IMG/VR virus record: IMGVR_UViG_3300030451_000379
Location: 1-32,105 of that record
Strand: one strand, 5' to 3'
Origin: a virus
Length of the DNA: 32,105 bases
The translations under genes and the position numbers were made by a program. Positions 23,187 to 30,103 of the stretch are shown one piece after another (positions within the stretch are counted from its first letter, which is position 1; every line of letters starts with the position of its first letter). The notes beneath the pieces were generated by a model. The model was not told the origin of the DNA and searched no databases. It worked only from the letters and a program-made list of their open reading frames with translations.

Positions 23187-25364
23187 ATGACAGCAAGAGA
23201 AACTAATTTAGTAAACGCTTTTGAGACTACCCTAGCAGCTCAGTTAGCTAGTGGTGGTACATCAATGAACCTAACAGATGACCCAGGTATTGACGCACCT
23301 GTTTATTTTGTAATAGACCCGGACAATGACAGCAACAGAGAAGTTGTATTGTGGTCATCAGGAACAAACCATGCAGCAGCAACCATTACAAGAGACATAG
23401 ATGGCAAGCACGGAACAGACCCAACACATGCAGCAGGAACACAAGTTAGATTAGCTGTTGTAAAACAACACATAGAAGAAGCACACGATGCTATACAGCA
23501 AGGTTTTGTATTAGAAGATGGAGACGGAACAGAAGTAACAATAGCTCCTTCCGTAGCTTCAGGTGTATATACACAAAGAGAAGTTAAATTTATTGATTCA
23601 GGTGGTCTTGATATTAACTGGACAGATACTGACGCAGGTACTGACGGAGACCCTTATGATTTAACATTCACATTAGATTTAAATGGATTAACTGCAGGTA
23701 CGGTAGACATAGCTGCAGATAGTATTGCAATAATAGATGCTGATGATTCTAATTTAACAAAGAAAGAGTCATTAGCTGATGTTATAGCAGCTATAGATGG
23801 AACAGGTTTGACAGCTAGTTCCGGTGTATTGTCTGTTGACGCTTCACAAGCTATTACAGCTTTGACAGGAGGAGACCTTACAATATACGATGATACAAAT
23901 AATGCTGATGTATCTTTAAAGATGGGTACTTCTGCAACAGAAGCATTAAGCATTGAAGTATTAAATGGAAGTAGCAATAAGACTGCTGAAGAAATTAAAA
24001 TATCTACATCTACAGCATCAGGCACAGCTAACCACGGTAAAATATCAATTTATATTGACGACACAGAAATACTAGATATTGACGATGGTGGTATTGATAT
24101 GGCATCAGGTAAGACTGTAGCTATAGACGGAACAGACATAGTAGCACATACAGCAGGTGCATTAATAGATTTTGATGGAACAGACATTGATGTAGATTTA
24201 TCAGAAGCAGCAGAAGCAGCTATTGCTGATGGCGATTACGTATTATTTTTAGATGGTGGTGCTACAGGTACTGCTGCTAAAGAAGCTATTGCAGATGTTG
24301 CAACATTGTTTGCAGGAACAGGACTTACAGCTTCAAGCTCAGTCATATCTGTAGATGCTTCCCAGGCTATAACAGCTTTAACTGGAGGAGATTTAACTAT
24401 CTATGATGATACTAACAATGCTGATGTTTCACTTAAAATGGGAACATCTGCTACTGAAGCATTATCTATAGAAGTATTAAACGGTTCTTCTAACAAAACA
24501 GCAGAAGAAATTAAAATTTCTACATCAACTGCTTCAGGTACAGCTAATCATGGAAAAATTTCTATATACATTGATGACACAGAGATTTTAGACATTGATG
24601 ATGGAGGTATAGACCTTGCATCAGGAATGACTTTTGCAATTGACGGAACTAATTTACCTACTGTAGGTGGAGATAGTTTAAATTCTGTAGCAGCAGGAGC
24701 AGTAAATCAAGCAGCAGACAGTATTGTATTTATAGATGCTGATGATAGCAATGCAACAAAGAAAGAAAGTATTGCAGATTTTGTTGATGCTATAAACGGT
24801 TCAGGTATAGATGCGTCATCAGGAACATTAGTTAACGCAGCAATAGGTAAACAATCTATGTGGATTCCTGCAGCAGCTATGTATCCTACAGCATCAAATG
24901 GTTGTGCAGCTATTGCAGCAGCAGAAACAACAGCAGGAAGACCTGATATGTACACTTTAGATTTCGATGCTTCATCAGATGAAAACGCACAGTTCTCAGT
25001 AGCAATGCCTTCATATTGGAATGAAGGAACAGTAACTTTCCAAGTTTATTGGACAACAGCAGCAACAGATACAGACGGTGTTGCTTGGGCATTATCAGGA
25101 GTAGCTTGTTCTGACAATGACACTATAGATGTGGCATTTGGAACAGCAGTTGTTGTAACAGATGATGCACTAGGTGCAGCAGAAGATTTATGCGTAACTG
25201 CAGAGTCAGGTGCAGTAACATTAGCAGGAAGCCCTGCAGCAGGAGACTTAGCTTACTTTAATATTTTAAGGGATGTCTCAGACAGTAATGATGACATGGC
25301 AGAAGACGCAAGACTTATAGGGATTAAATTATTCTACACAGTAGATGACGTACACGAGGCTTAA
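23187..25364 (+). CDS. Tail fibre protein with duplicated beta module
   Basis: 725 residues. The N-terminal 105 residues (REVVLWSSGTN...ITRDIDGKHGTDPTHAAGTQ) would anchor to the tail. Then come modules of the type ADSI-x-x-IDADDSN-x-TKKES-x-AD...GTGLTASS, present near residues 178-213 and 510-550 and in a divergent form near 350-385, alternating with a large beta module found twice (216-304 and 388-476). The C-terminal domain (558-725, MWIPAAAMYPTASNGCAA to IGIKLFYTVDD) resembles a jelly-roll found at the end of many marine phage fibres, as I remember it, and is the likely receptor-binding end. It binds the host surface at adsorption. GGAGAAG precedes the ATG. Confidence 0.85.
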   Translation: MTARETNLVNAFETTLAAQLASGGTSMNLTDDPGIDAPVYFVIDPDNDSNREVVLWSSGTNHAAATITRDIDGKHGTDPTHAAGTQVRLAVVKQHIEEAHDAIQQGFVLEDGDGTEVTIAPSVASGVYTQREVKFIDSGGLDINWTDTDAGTDGDPYDLTFTLDLNGLTAGTVDIAADSIAIIDADDSNLTKKESLADVIAAIDGTGLTASSGVLSVDASQAITALTGGDLTIYDDTNNADVSLKMGTSATEALSIEVLNGSSNKTAEEIKISTSTASGTANHGKISIYIDDTEILDIDDGGIDMASGKTVAIDGTDIVAHTAGALIDFDGTDIDVDLSEAAEAAIADGDYVLFLDGGATGTAAKEAIADVATLFAGTGLTASSSVISVDASQAITALTGGDLTIYDDTNNADVSLKMGTSATEALSIEVLNGSSNKTAEEIKISTSTASGTANHGKISIYIDDTEILDIDDGGIDLASGMTFAIDGTNLPTVGGDSLNSVAAGAVNQAADSIVFIDADDSNATKKESIADFVDAINGSGIDASSGTLVNAAIGKQSMWIPAAAMYPTASNGCAAIAAAETTAGRPDMYTLDFDASSDENAQFSVAMPSYWNEGTVTFQVYWTTAATDTDGVAWALSGVACSDNDTIDVAFGTAVVVTDDALGAAEDLCVTAESGAVTLAGSPAAGDLAYFNILRDVSDSNDDMAEDARLIGIKLFYTVDDVHEA
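23832..24098 (+). repeat. Fibre beta module, copy A (residues 216-304)
   Basis: Encodes SVDASQAITALTGGDLTIYD and onward to DIDDGGID, 89 residues identical to copy B 516 bases downstream. At DNA level 60 of 267 bases differ, all synonymous, by my codon-by-codon comparison. Confidence 0.95.
24348..24614 (+). repeat. Fibre beta module, copy B (residues 388-476)
   Basis: Same 89 residues as copy A with different codons in 53 of 89 positions, including serine switches between AGC/AGT and TCT. Identity drops sharply on both sides (MASGKTVAIDGTDI against LASGMTFAIDGTNL). Confidence 0.95.
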
Positions 25365-25367
25365 TAA

Positions 25368-26210
25368 ATGGTAGGACCAAGCTCATTCGGTTATCAAGTC
25401 TCAGGATTCGGTGGAGGTTCAGCTCCAAAACCTGATTTAGTAGTTTCATATTTAGTTGTAGCAGGTGGTGCCGGTGGTGCTACAGGTAATGACGCAGGTG
25501 GTGGAGGTGGAGCAGGTGGTTATCGTACATTTGCTGACCAAACACTCACTCCAGGCACAGCTTACGCAGTTGTAGTAGGTGCAGGTGGCAGCAGTGGTAG
25601 TGGAAATGGTAACAACTCAACTTTTCATAATAATTCATCATCTTATGGTGGTGCAGGTCGTGCCAATGCTAACGGTAACAATGGTGGTTCAGGTGGTGGA
25701 CCAGGTTGGCAAGGACAAACAGGTGGCTCAGGAAACGTTGGTGGATATTCTCCATCCGAAGGTAATAATGGTGGAAACCTTTACTTTGCAGGTGGTGGTG
25801 GAGGAGGTGCCAGTGGTGCCGGTGGTTTTGGAGGAACTGGTGGAGGAAACGGTGGTGCCGGTTCTCAATGGTTAGACTCTAACTACTACGCAGGTGGTGG
25901 TGGTGGAGGTGGCGACCATAACAGAAATGGTGGAGCTCAATCATCAGGTGGACAAGGTGGTGGAGGAAACGGACAAGGTGGTGGTCAAGGTTCAGCAGGT
26001 GCAGCTAACACCGGTGGTGGTGGTGGTGGCTCAAGAAGTCACAACAGCAAAGCCAGTTTCAGTGGTGGTTCAGGAGTTATAGGTTTAAAATATCCAAAAG
26101 AATATGTGTTAACAGCAGGTGCAGGAGTTACTATAAGTTCTGAAACTGTAGATGGAGATAGTAAATACGCTTACTGCACAGCAGGCAGTGGAAACGTTAG
26201 TTGGAGTTAA
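25368..26210 (+). CDS. Glycine-rich adhesin-like tail protein
   Basis: 280 residues, with Gly-rich runs from about 35 to 240 (GGGGGAGGYRTFADQTLTPG, GGGGGGASGAGGFGGTGGGN). The segment PDLVVSYLVVAGGAGG...ADQTLTPGTAYAVVVGAGG (25-85) matches the start of glycine-rich phage tail proteins. Repeated short Gly tracts separated by loops recall the polyglycine-II sandwich of T4-like gp38 adhesins (for example phage S16), where loops between Gly helices bind the receptor. The C-terminal 60 residues lose the Gly bias (SGVIGLKYPKEYVLTAGAGV). It starts three bases after the fibre stop. A distal adhesin or fibre cap is inferred. Confidence 0.75.
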   Translation: MVGPSSFGYQVSGFGGGSAPKPDLVVSYLVVAGGAGGATGNDAGGGGGAGGYRTFADQTLTPGTAYAVVVGAGGSSGSGNGNNSTFHNNSSSYGGAGRANANGNNGGSGGGPGWQGQTGGSGNVGGYSPSEGNNGGNLYFAGGGGGGASGAGGFGGTGGGNGGAGSQWLDSNYYAGGGGGGGDHNRNGGAQSSGGQGGGGNGQGGGQGSAGAANTGGGGGGSRSHNSKASFSGGSGVIGLKYPKEYVLTAGAGVTISSETVDGDSKYAYCTAGSGNVSWS

Positions 26211-26214
26211 TTAA

Positions 26215-26631
26215 ATGGCTCATTACGCTTTATTAGATGGAGACTCAATAGTCACACAAGTTATTACTGGTATTGATGAAGACGATACAAGCACTTTACC
26301 TTCTGAATTTTCATCATGGGAAGAATTTTATGGAGACCAACATGGTAAAACATGTAAAAGAACTTCATATAATACCGTAGGAGGAAGTCATCTTCTTAGT
26401 GGAACACCTTTTAGAGGAAACTATGCAGGTATAGGTATGAAGTATGATGCAAGTAATGACGTATTTTATGAACAACAACCTTATGCTAGTTGGACTTTAA
26501 ATACATCAACATGGGAATGGGAAGCTCCAGTTGCATATCCAACATTAACAGAGGAAGAACATACAGGAGACGAAGTAGTTAGTTATGAATGGGACGAAAG
26601 CGTAACTAATTGGGTTAGAAGAACTCCTTAA
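26215..26631 (+). CDS. Conserved tail-associated protein (PFRGNYAGIG type)
   Basis: 138 residues: MAHYALLDGDSIVTQVITGIDE, then SSWEEFYG, TSYNTVGGSHLLSGTPFRGNYAGIGMKYD, then QPYASWTLNTSTWEWEAPVAYP and a C-terminal YEWDESVTNWVRRTP. This ordered set of aromatic motifs is familiar from cyanophage and pelagiphage tail-fibre regions, where the protein is annotated only as structural or hypothetical. It lies last in the tail module. Fibre chaperone or tip subunit are both possible. Confidence 0.75.
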   Translation: MAHYALLDGDSIVTQVITGIDEDDTSTLPSEFSSWEEFYGDQHGKTCKRTSYNTVGGSHLLSGTPFRGNYAGIGMKYDASNDVFYEQQPYASWTLNTSTWEWEAPVAYPTLTEEEHTGDEVVSYEWDESVTNWVRRTP

Positions 26632-26634
26632 ATA

Positions 26635-26640
26635 TATAAT
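26635..26640 (+). promoter_or_regulatory. Possible -10 element before the accessory cassette
   Basis: TATAAT lies within the run AATATATAAT, directly before AGGTGGA (26641-26647) and ATG 26651. There is no extended -10 and no clear -35, and the hexamer may be chance in AT-rich DNA. It could give the halogenase cassette its own transcription. Confidence 0.25.
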
Positions 26641-26650
26641 AGGTGGAGCT

Positions 26651-27343
26651 ATGACAACAAACATATATTGGTTTCTTATACAAAAAGAAGATTTGCCCCC
26701 TGCAATGTTGTACGAAGATGTACAATTTAAAAAAACAATAGTGCCTATATGTCCACAAACTGTTGCTTTAGACAAAAGAACATTAGTTATTAATATGCCA
26801 TTTAACTTAACATTACAAAGAAAAGAAGATGGTAGTTATTATGCAGAAAGCACAGAAGTAGTAGGTCAATCTTTATGGGAAGATAGACCTGTATTAGCAA
26901 TAGATACTGAAACTAAACTAAAAGGTTATGAAGAATACCCTATACTGCATATTAAAATACCATATATATTTCTTACTGAAAATAAAAATATAACTTATTA
27001 TTTACAAGGTCCTAAATCTAACACTAAACATAGTTTAAAAAATGTTATATTTGCAGAAGGTATGTTAAGTCCTGGACAATATGCAAGAGCAGTAGACGTA
27101 GCTATGATTATTCCTAATAACGAAAAGGTAACATTTGTTAAAGGAGAACCACTTGTTTATTTATATTTCAGTGATGATATTAATTTAAAAGAAATAATAC
27201 CTAATCAACCAATATTAAATTACATGACATCCATATACGGTGTTACTAATTATGTAAGAGGAGTTAGAAAAATATTTAAAAAAGCAAGCAGAAAATACCC
27301 TTACAAAGAATTAAAAAATTGTGAGATTGTAAATGCCGACTAG
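26651..27343 (+). CDS. Halogenase-associated family protein, copy 1 (unknown function)
   Basis: 230 residues with a strong AGGTGGA site. I do not recognise a named family. It shares with the two downstream proteins a Cys-Pro pair (C34-P35) followed by a short variable stretch and a proline (MPFNL), and a late strand ending in V-K-GEPL (165-168). The layout suggests a common beta-rich fold: PILHIKIPYIFLT (97-109) corresponds to the I-x-P-W/Y-F/Y-x-x-T strand of the others. It is the most divergent copy and lacks the N-terminal QPA-x-x-F-x-P-x-W motif. It overlaps the halogenase start by 11 bases, so it is surely co-expressed with it. Possible roles: partner, substrate carrier or enzyme of the same pathway. 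Confidence 0.7.
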   Translation: MTTNIYWFLIQKEDLPPAMLYEDVQFKKTIVPICPQTVALDKRTLVINMPFNLTLQRKEDGSYYAESTEVVGQSLWEDRPVLAIDTETKLKGYEEYPILHIKIPYIFLTENKNITYYLQGPKSNTKHSLKNVIFAEGMLSPGQYARAVDVAMIIPNNEKVTFVKGEPLVYLYFSDDINLKEIIPNQPILNYMTSIYGVTNYVRGVRKIFKKASRKYPYKELKNCEIVNAD

Positions 27344-28475
27344 ATTAGCAGTTATTGGCAAAGGAACAGCAGGTGCTATGGCTTATAATCATTTTGCAAA
27401 TTATACAAATTATGAAATAGATTGTTACTTTGACAGTACAAAAAAAGAACAAAGTGTAGGAGAAGGAACAACAATAAGTTTACCTAGAACACTACATCAT
27501 ACTATAGGTTTTGAATACTATATGTTACCTGAAGTAGATGGGCATTATAAAAATGGTATTGAATATATTGACTGGACTAATAAAAATTTTATGCACACAT
27601 TTCCTGCTCCTGACATATCTATGCACTTTAACGCAGTTAAATTACAAGAATATTTAAAAGATAAAAATAAAAATAGAGTAACTTTTAAAGATGTAAATGT
27701 AGAAAATATATATGATATAAATGCAGATTACATAATAGATTGTTCAGGCACTCCAAGTAATTATGCTGAACATAGTGTTGCAAAATATATACCAGTAAAC
27801 GCAGTTTACGTTAGACAATGTATGTGGGATTTCCCAAGATATGATTATACATTATGTATTGCTAGACCTTACGGATGGATATTTGGGATACCATTAAGAA
27901 ATAGAATTTCTTTTGGGTATTTGTATAACAATAAAATAAATAAATTAAAAGATGTTGAAGAAGATTTGTTAAATGTAATTGAATCATACAAGTTAAAAGA
28001 TAATTTAACAGAAGTGCAAGGCAAAGCACAGTTTAAAAATTACTATAGAAAAGAAAATTTTTATGAAAGAATTACGTACAACGGTAATGCTTCGTTTTTC
28101 TTAGAGCCTATGGAAGCTACCAGTTTAACTACAGTAGACAACATTAACAGAAAAGTATTTGATATATTAGAAAATAATGCAGATTACAACACACAAAATA
28201 TATGGTATAAAGAAAAATTTAAAGAACTTCAAGATATTATTGTGATGCACTACTTAGGTGCAACTAAATATGACACAGAGTTTTGGGACTATGCAAAAGA
28301 ATTAGCACAAGATTGTTTAAGCAATACATCATACAGATTTAAAGATATACTTAAAAATGTACACGATAATAATTACGAATTAGATGATGATTATGGTGTA
28401 TGGGGAATGCACAGTTTTAAACAAAACATATATTCTATGAATATATTAAAAGCATTGGAGGATTTAAATGTTTAA
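27333..28475 (+). CDS. Flavin-dependent tryptophan halogenase-like protein
   Basis: 380 residues. FAD-binding G-x-G-x-x-G is VIGKGTAGAMA (residues 7-17), in the form usual for this family. SVGEGTTISLP (41-51) and HYKNGIEYIDW (71-81) follow, with Lys73 where the catalytic lysine of PrnA (Lys79) is expected. The halogenase signature W-x-W-x-I-P appears as W182-I-F184-G-I186-P187, so the second Trp is Phe. FFLEPMEATS (255-264) matches the family's F-L-E-P-L-E-S-T-S segment that carries the active-site Glu. At 380 residues it is shorter than PrnA or RebH (about 530), mainly at the C-terminus. These enzymes chlorinate, brominate or iodinate aromatic substrates with FADH2, O2 and halide; a cyanophage homologue (VirX1) is reported to iodinate. 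No flavin reductase is nearby. Substrate unknown. Confidence 0.85.
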   Translation: MPTRLAVIGKGTAGAMAYNHFANYTNYEIDCYFDSTKKEQSVGEGTTISLPRTLHHTIGFEYYMLPEVDGHYKNGIEYIDWTNKNFMHTFPAPDISMHFNAVKLQEYLKDKNKNRVTFKDVNVENIYDINADYIIDCSGTPSNYAEHSVAKYIPVNAVYVRQCMWDFPRYDYTLCIARPYGWIFGIPLRNRISFGYLYNNKINKLKDVEEDLLNVIESYKLKDNLTEVQGKAQFKNYYRKENFYERITYNGNASFFLEPMEATSLTTVDNINRKVFDILENNADYNTQNIWYKEKFKELQDIIVMHYLGATKYDTEFWDYAKELAQDCLSNTSYRFKDILKNVHDNNYELDDDYGVWGMHSFKQNIYSMNILKALEDLNV

Positions 28476-29220
28476 AAAAGAAAATCCATTGGTAGAATTT
28501 AGCACACCATTCAAAGGGTTAGAAAAAATACCTAGTTGTAGACCACAACCTGCTAAAAATTTTATACCAAAATGGTTTGAAAACTTAAGTCCTACTATAG
28601 ATGTCATACCTGATACTAGAAAAAATATACTTAGAGAATTAGATACAGTAGAAGATAGCGTAGGTAGATTAAAACCTAAAATGAAAACCGTAAAAACTTG
28701 TCCTAGTTTTGCTATGTTATTTCATAGTGGATGGGTAATACCTGCACATACAGATATGTATTTAAGGTGGGATGCACAGGGAGGTTATGCTTGGGAAACA
28801 CCTTATGAAAAATATGAAATACAAATACACGATGATGAACAAATGGTAAATCATTTACCTCCTGCTGCTAATGCGTCAAAAGTATTTAAAATAATAAGTC
28901 CTTGGTTTGTAAAGACTGCACCTGGATATAGTATGTATCAATTGCCTATGTTTTATCACTATAATCCTGATTGGTATATTCCTTTTGGTGTATTAGAAAC
29001 AGATAAACACCCTGTGCTTAACCATCAAGTAATAATGACCACTGATAAATATGAAGTAGTTATTAAACAAGGAGAACCATTAGCACATTATTTACCTTTT
29101 AAACGTGAAGAGTACGATATGAATATAGTTCCCTGGACTAATAAATGGGATGACCTTGTAGAAGAAAATGTAGTAAAAATACATGGTAAGTTTCGTGGAG
29201 GTTATTACAAAAATGTCTAA
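28468..29220 (+). CDS. Halogenase-associated family protein, copy 2 (unknown function)
   Basis: 250 residues, GGAGG (28457-28461) before the ATG, starting 8 bases before the halogenase stop. Motifs shared with copy 3: RPQPAKNFIPKWFENL (25-40), C78-P79, G-x-V-x-P-x-x-x-D, KIISPWFVKT (141-150) and QGEPL (201-205). This copy alone has His94-x-Asp96 after the Cys-Pro segment, with later histidines (H164, H186), which could be an iron-binding facial triad as in 2-oxoglutarate or cupin oxygenases. That is speculation, because the other copies lack the His. No membrane or signal segment. It is probably a cytosolic enzyme or binding protein of the halogenase pathway. Confidence 0.75.
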   Translation: MFKKENPLVEFSTPFKGLEKIPSCRPQPAKNFIPKWFENLSPTIDVIPDTRKNILRELDTVEDSVGRLKPKMKTVKTCPSFAMLFHSGWVIPAHTDMYLRWDAQGGYAWETPYEKYEIQIHDDEQMVNHLPPAANASKVFKIISPWFVKTAPGYSMYQLPMFYHYNPDWYIPFGVLETDKHPVLNHQVIMTTDKYEVVIKQGEPLAHYLPFKREEYDMNIVPWTNKWDDLVEENVVKIHGKFRGGYYKNV

Positions 29221-29947
29221 TTCTATAAAAGTATTTCCAAGAATTAAAGAGTATGAACCATTAGTGGAGTTGTACCCACCACAACCTGCCAATAAATTTT
29301 TACCTGATTGGTATAAAACACAAACTAAATTACAACGTGAAGACTCGGATACTTTGTTTGCTTCTAGTTGCCCTGCTATAAAAGATTACATGTTAGACGG
29401 AATAGTCTTTCCGTTGTGGTCTGATGTTGAAATAACTATAGAACATAAAGAACAAGTAACTTGGAATGTAAGAGTAGGAGATAGTTTAGCAATGCCTAAA
29501 GGACATCATTGGGTGCAAACACACCATAACTCACAGACAATAGGTATGAAATTAAATTCTTTAGAAAGTTTAGGAGCATTAAAATTTATACCTCCTTATT
29601 ACATTAAGACAGAAGATAACATTGGATTAGAATTTATAGATACGTTTTATCATTTCAGAAAAGATATAAGACTTTTACCTGGACAAGTGGAAACAGATAT
29701 ATGGAATGAAGTAAACTTTCCTTTTGAATTTTATAAAGATGTAGATGATTTAATAGGAACAACTATAAAAATAAAAGCAGGGACTCCTCTAATATTAGCT
29801 AAACCTTATGACATAAAAAGACACAAGTACGAAGTTGACGTACTTGAATACGATGATAAAGCCACTAAAGACTTTATAAAAAATGATGTATTAAATGCAG
29901 CTAGTTCTTATGATTGGACTACTTATAGGAAACGCTTTAGAAAATAA
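29213..29947 (+). CDS. Halogenase-associated family protein, copy 3 (unknown function)
   Basis: 244 residues from ATG 29213. An in-frame ATG exists at 29183, but the chosen start has GGAGG (29197-29201) 11 bases upstream and repeats the 8-base overlap seen at the halogenase / copy 2 junction. Shared motifs: PPQPANKFLPDWYKTQ (22-37), C53-P54, G-I-V-F-P-x-x-x-D, KFIPPYYIKT (124-133), and AGTPL (189-193) where copy 2 has QGEPL. Aromatic and histidine-rich GHHWVQTHH (97-105) is unique to this copy. The divergence between copies suggests separate substrates or subunits of a hetero-complex rather than recent duplicates. Last gene of the cassette; a promoter follows directly. Confidence 0.75.
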   Translation: MSNSIKVFPRIKEYEPLVELYPPQPANKFLPDWYKTQTKLQREDSDTLFASSCPAIKDYMLDGIVFPLWSDVEITIEHKEQVTWNVRVGDSLAMPKGHHWVQTHHNSQTIGMKLNSLESLGALKFIPPYYIKTEDNIGLEFIDTFYHFRKDIRLLPGQVETDIWNEVNFPFEFYKDVDDLIGTTIKIKAGTPLILAKPYDIKRHKYEVDVLEYDDKATKDFIKNDVLNAASSYDWTTYRKRFRK

Positions 29948-29954
29948 TATTATA

Positions 29955-29963
29955 TGATATAAT
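29955..29963 (+). promoter_or_regulatory. Perfect extended -10 promoter, probable leaderless start
   Basis: TGA then TATAAT (29958-29963) inside ATGATATAAT, identical over ten bases to the capsid-operon promoter. The ATG of the next gene is eight bases after TATAAT, and no ribosome binding site lies between. Transcription should begin at or within a base or two of the ATG, so the message would be leaderless. Confidence 0.6.
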
Positions 29964-29971
29964 CCTACATC

Positions 29972-30103
29972 ATGGATTTTTTAACAGGTTTTATTATAGG
30001 GTATCTTATAAAAGAAATAGGATTATATCTTAAAAGATTAGCTAATTATAAGCCACATCCAAAAGAAGATTGGGATTGGATTTCACACGAGGATTTACCG
30101 TAA
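29972..30103 (+). CDS. 43-residue membrane protein, lysis candidate
   Basis: MDFLTGFIIGYLIKEIGLYL starts with a hydrophobic segment (3-20) and is followed by KRLANYKPHPKEDWDWISHEDLP, a charged tail. It is the first gene after the extended -10 promoter and has no ribosome binding site, in keeping with a leaderless message. The stop is directly followed by the ATG of the next tiny membrane protein. Paired small membrane proteins late in a phage genome are often holin-type or host membrane modulators. No endolysin is visible in the window, so the lysis role is inferred. Confidence 0.65.
   Translation: MDFLTGFIIGYLIKEIGLYLKRLANYKPHPKEDWDWISHEDLP

Noticed and set aside
23187-25364. Fibre repeats as a CRISPR array or a recent recombination product
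   Set aside because: Only two units, 516 bases apart, coding throughout and with 22 percent base difference; not an array and not a recent copy.
25579-26082. Val-rich frames in another + frame inside the glycine-rich gene
   Set aside because: GGT/GGTGGT codons read one base off give Val/Gln runs. The Gly frame is longer, starts right after the fibre gene and has a sensible domain layout.
27333-28475. Halogenase-like gene as a bacterial contaminant joined by assembly
   Set aside because: It overlaps both neighbours by 8-11 bases, has the same dense + strand style, and phage halogenases are known, so it belongs to the phage.
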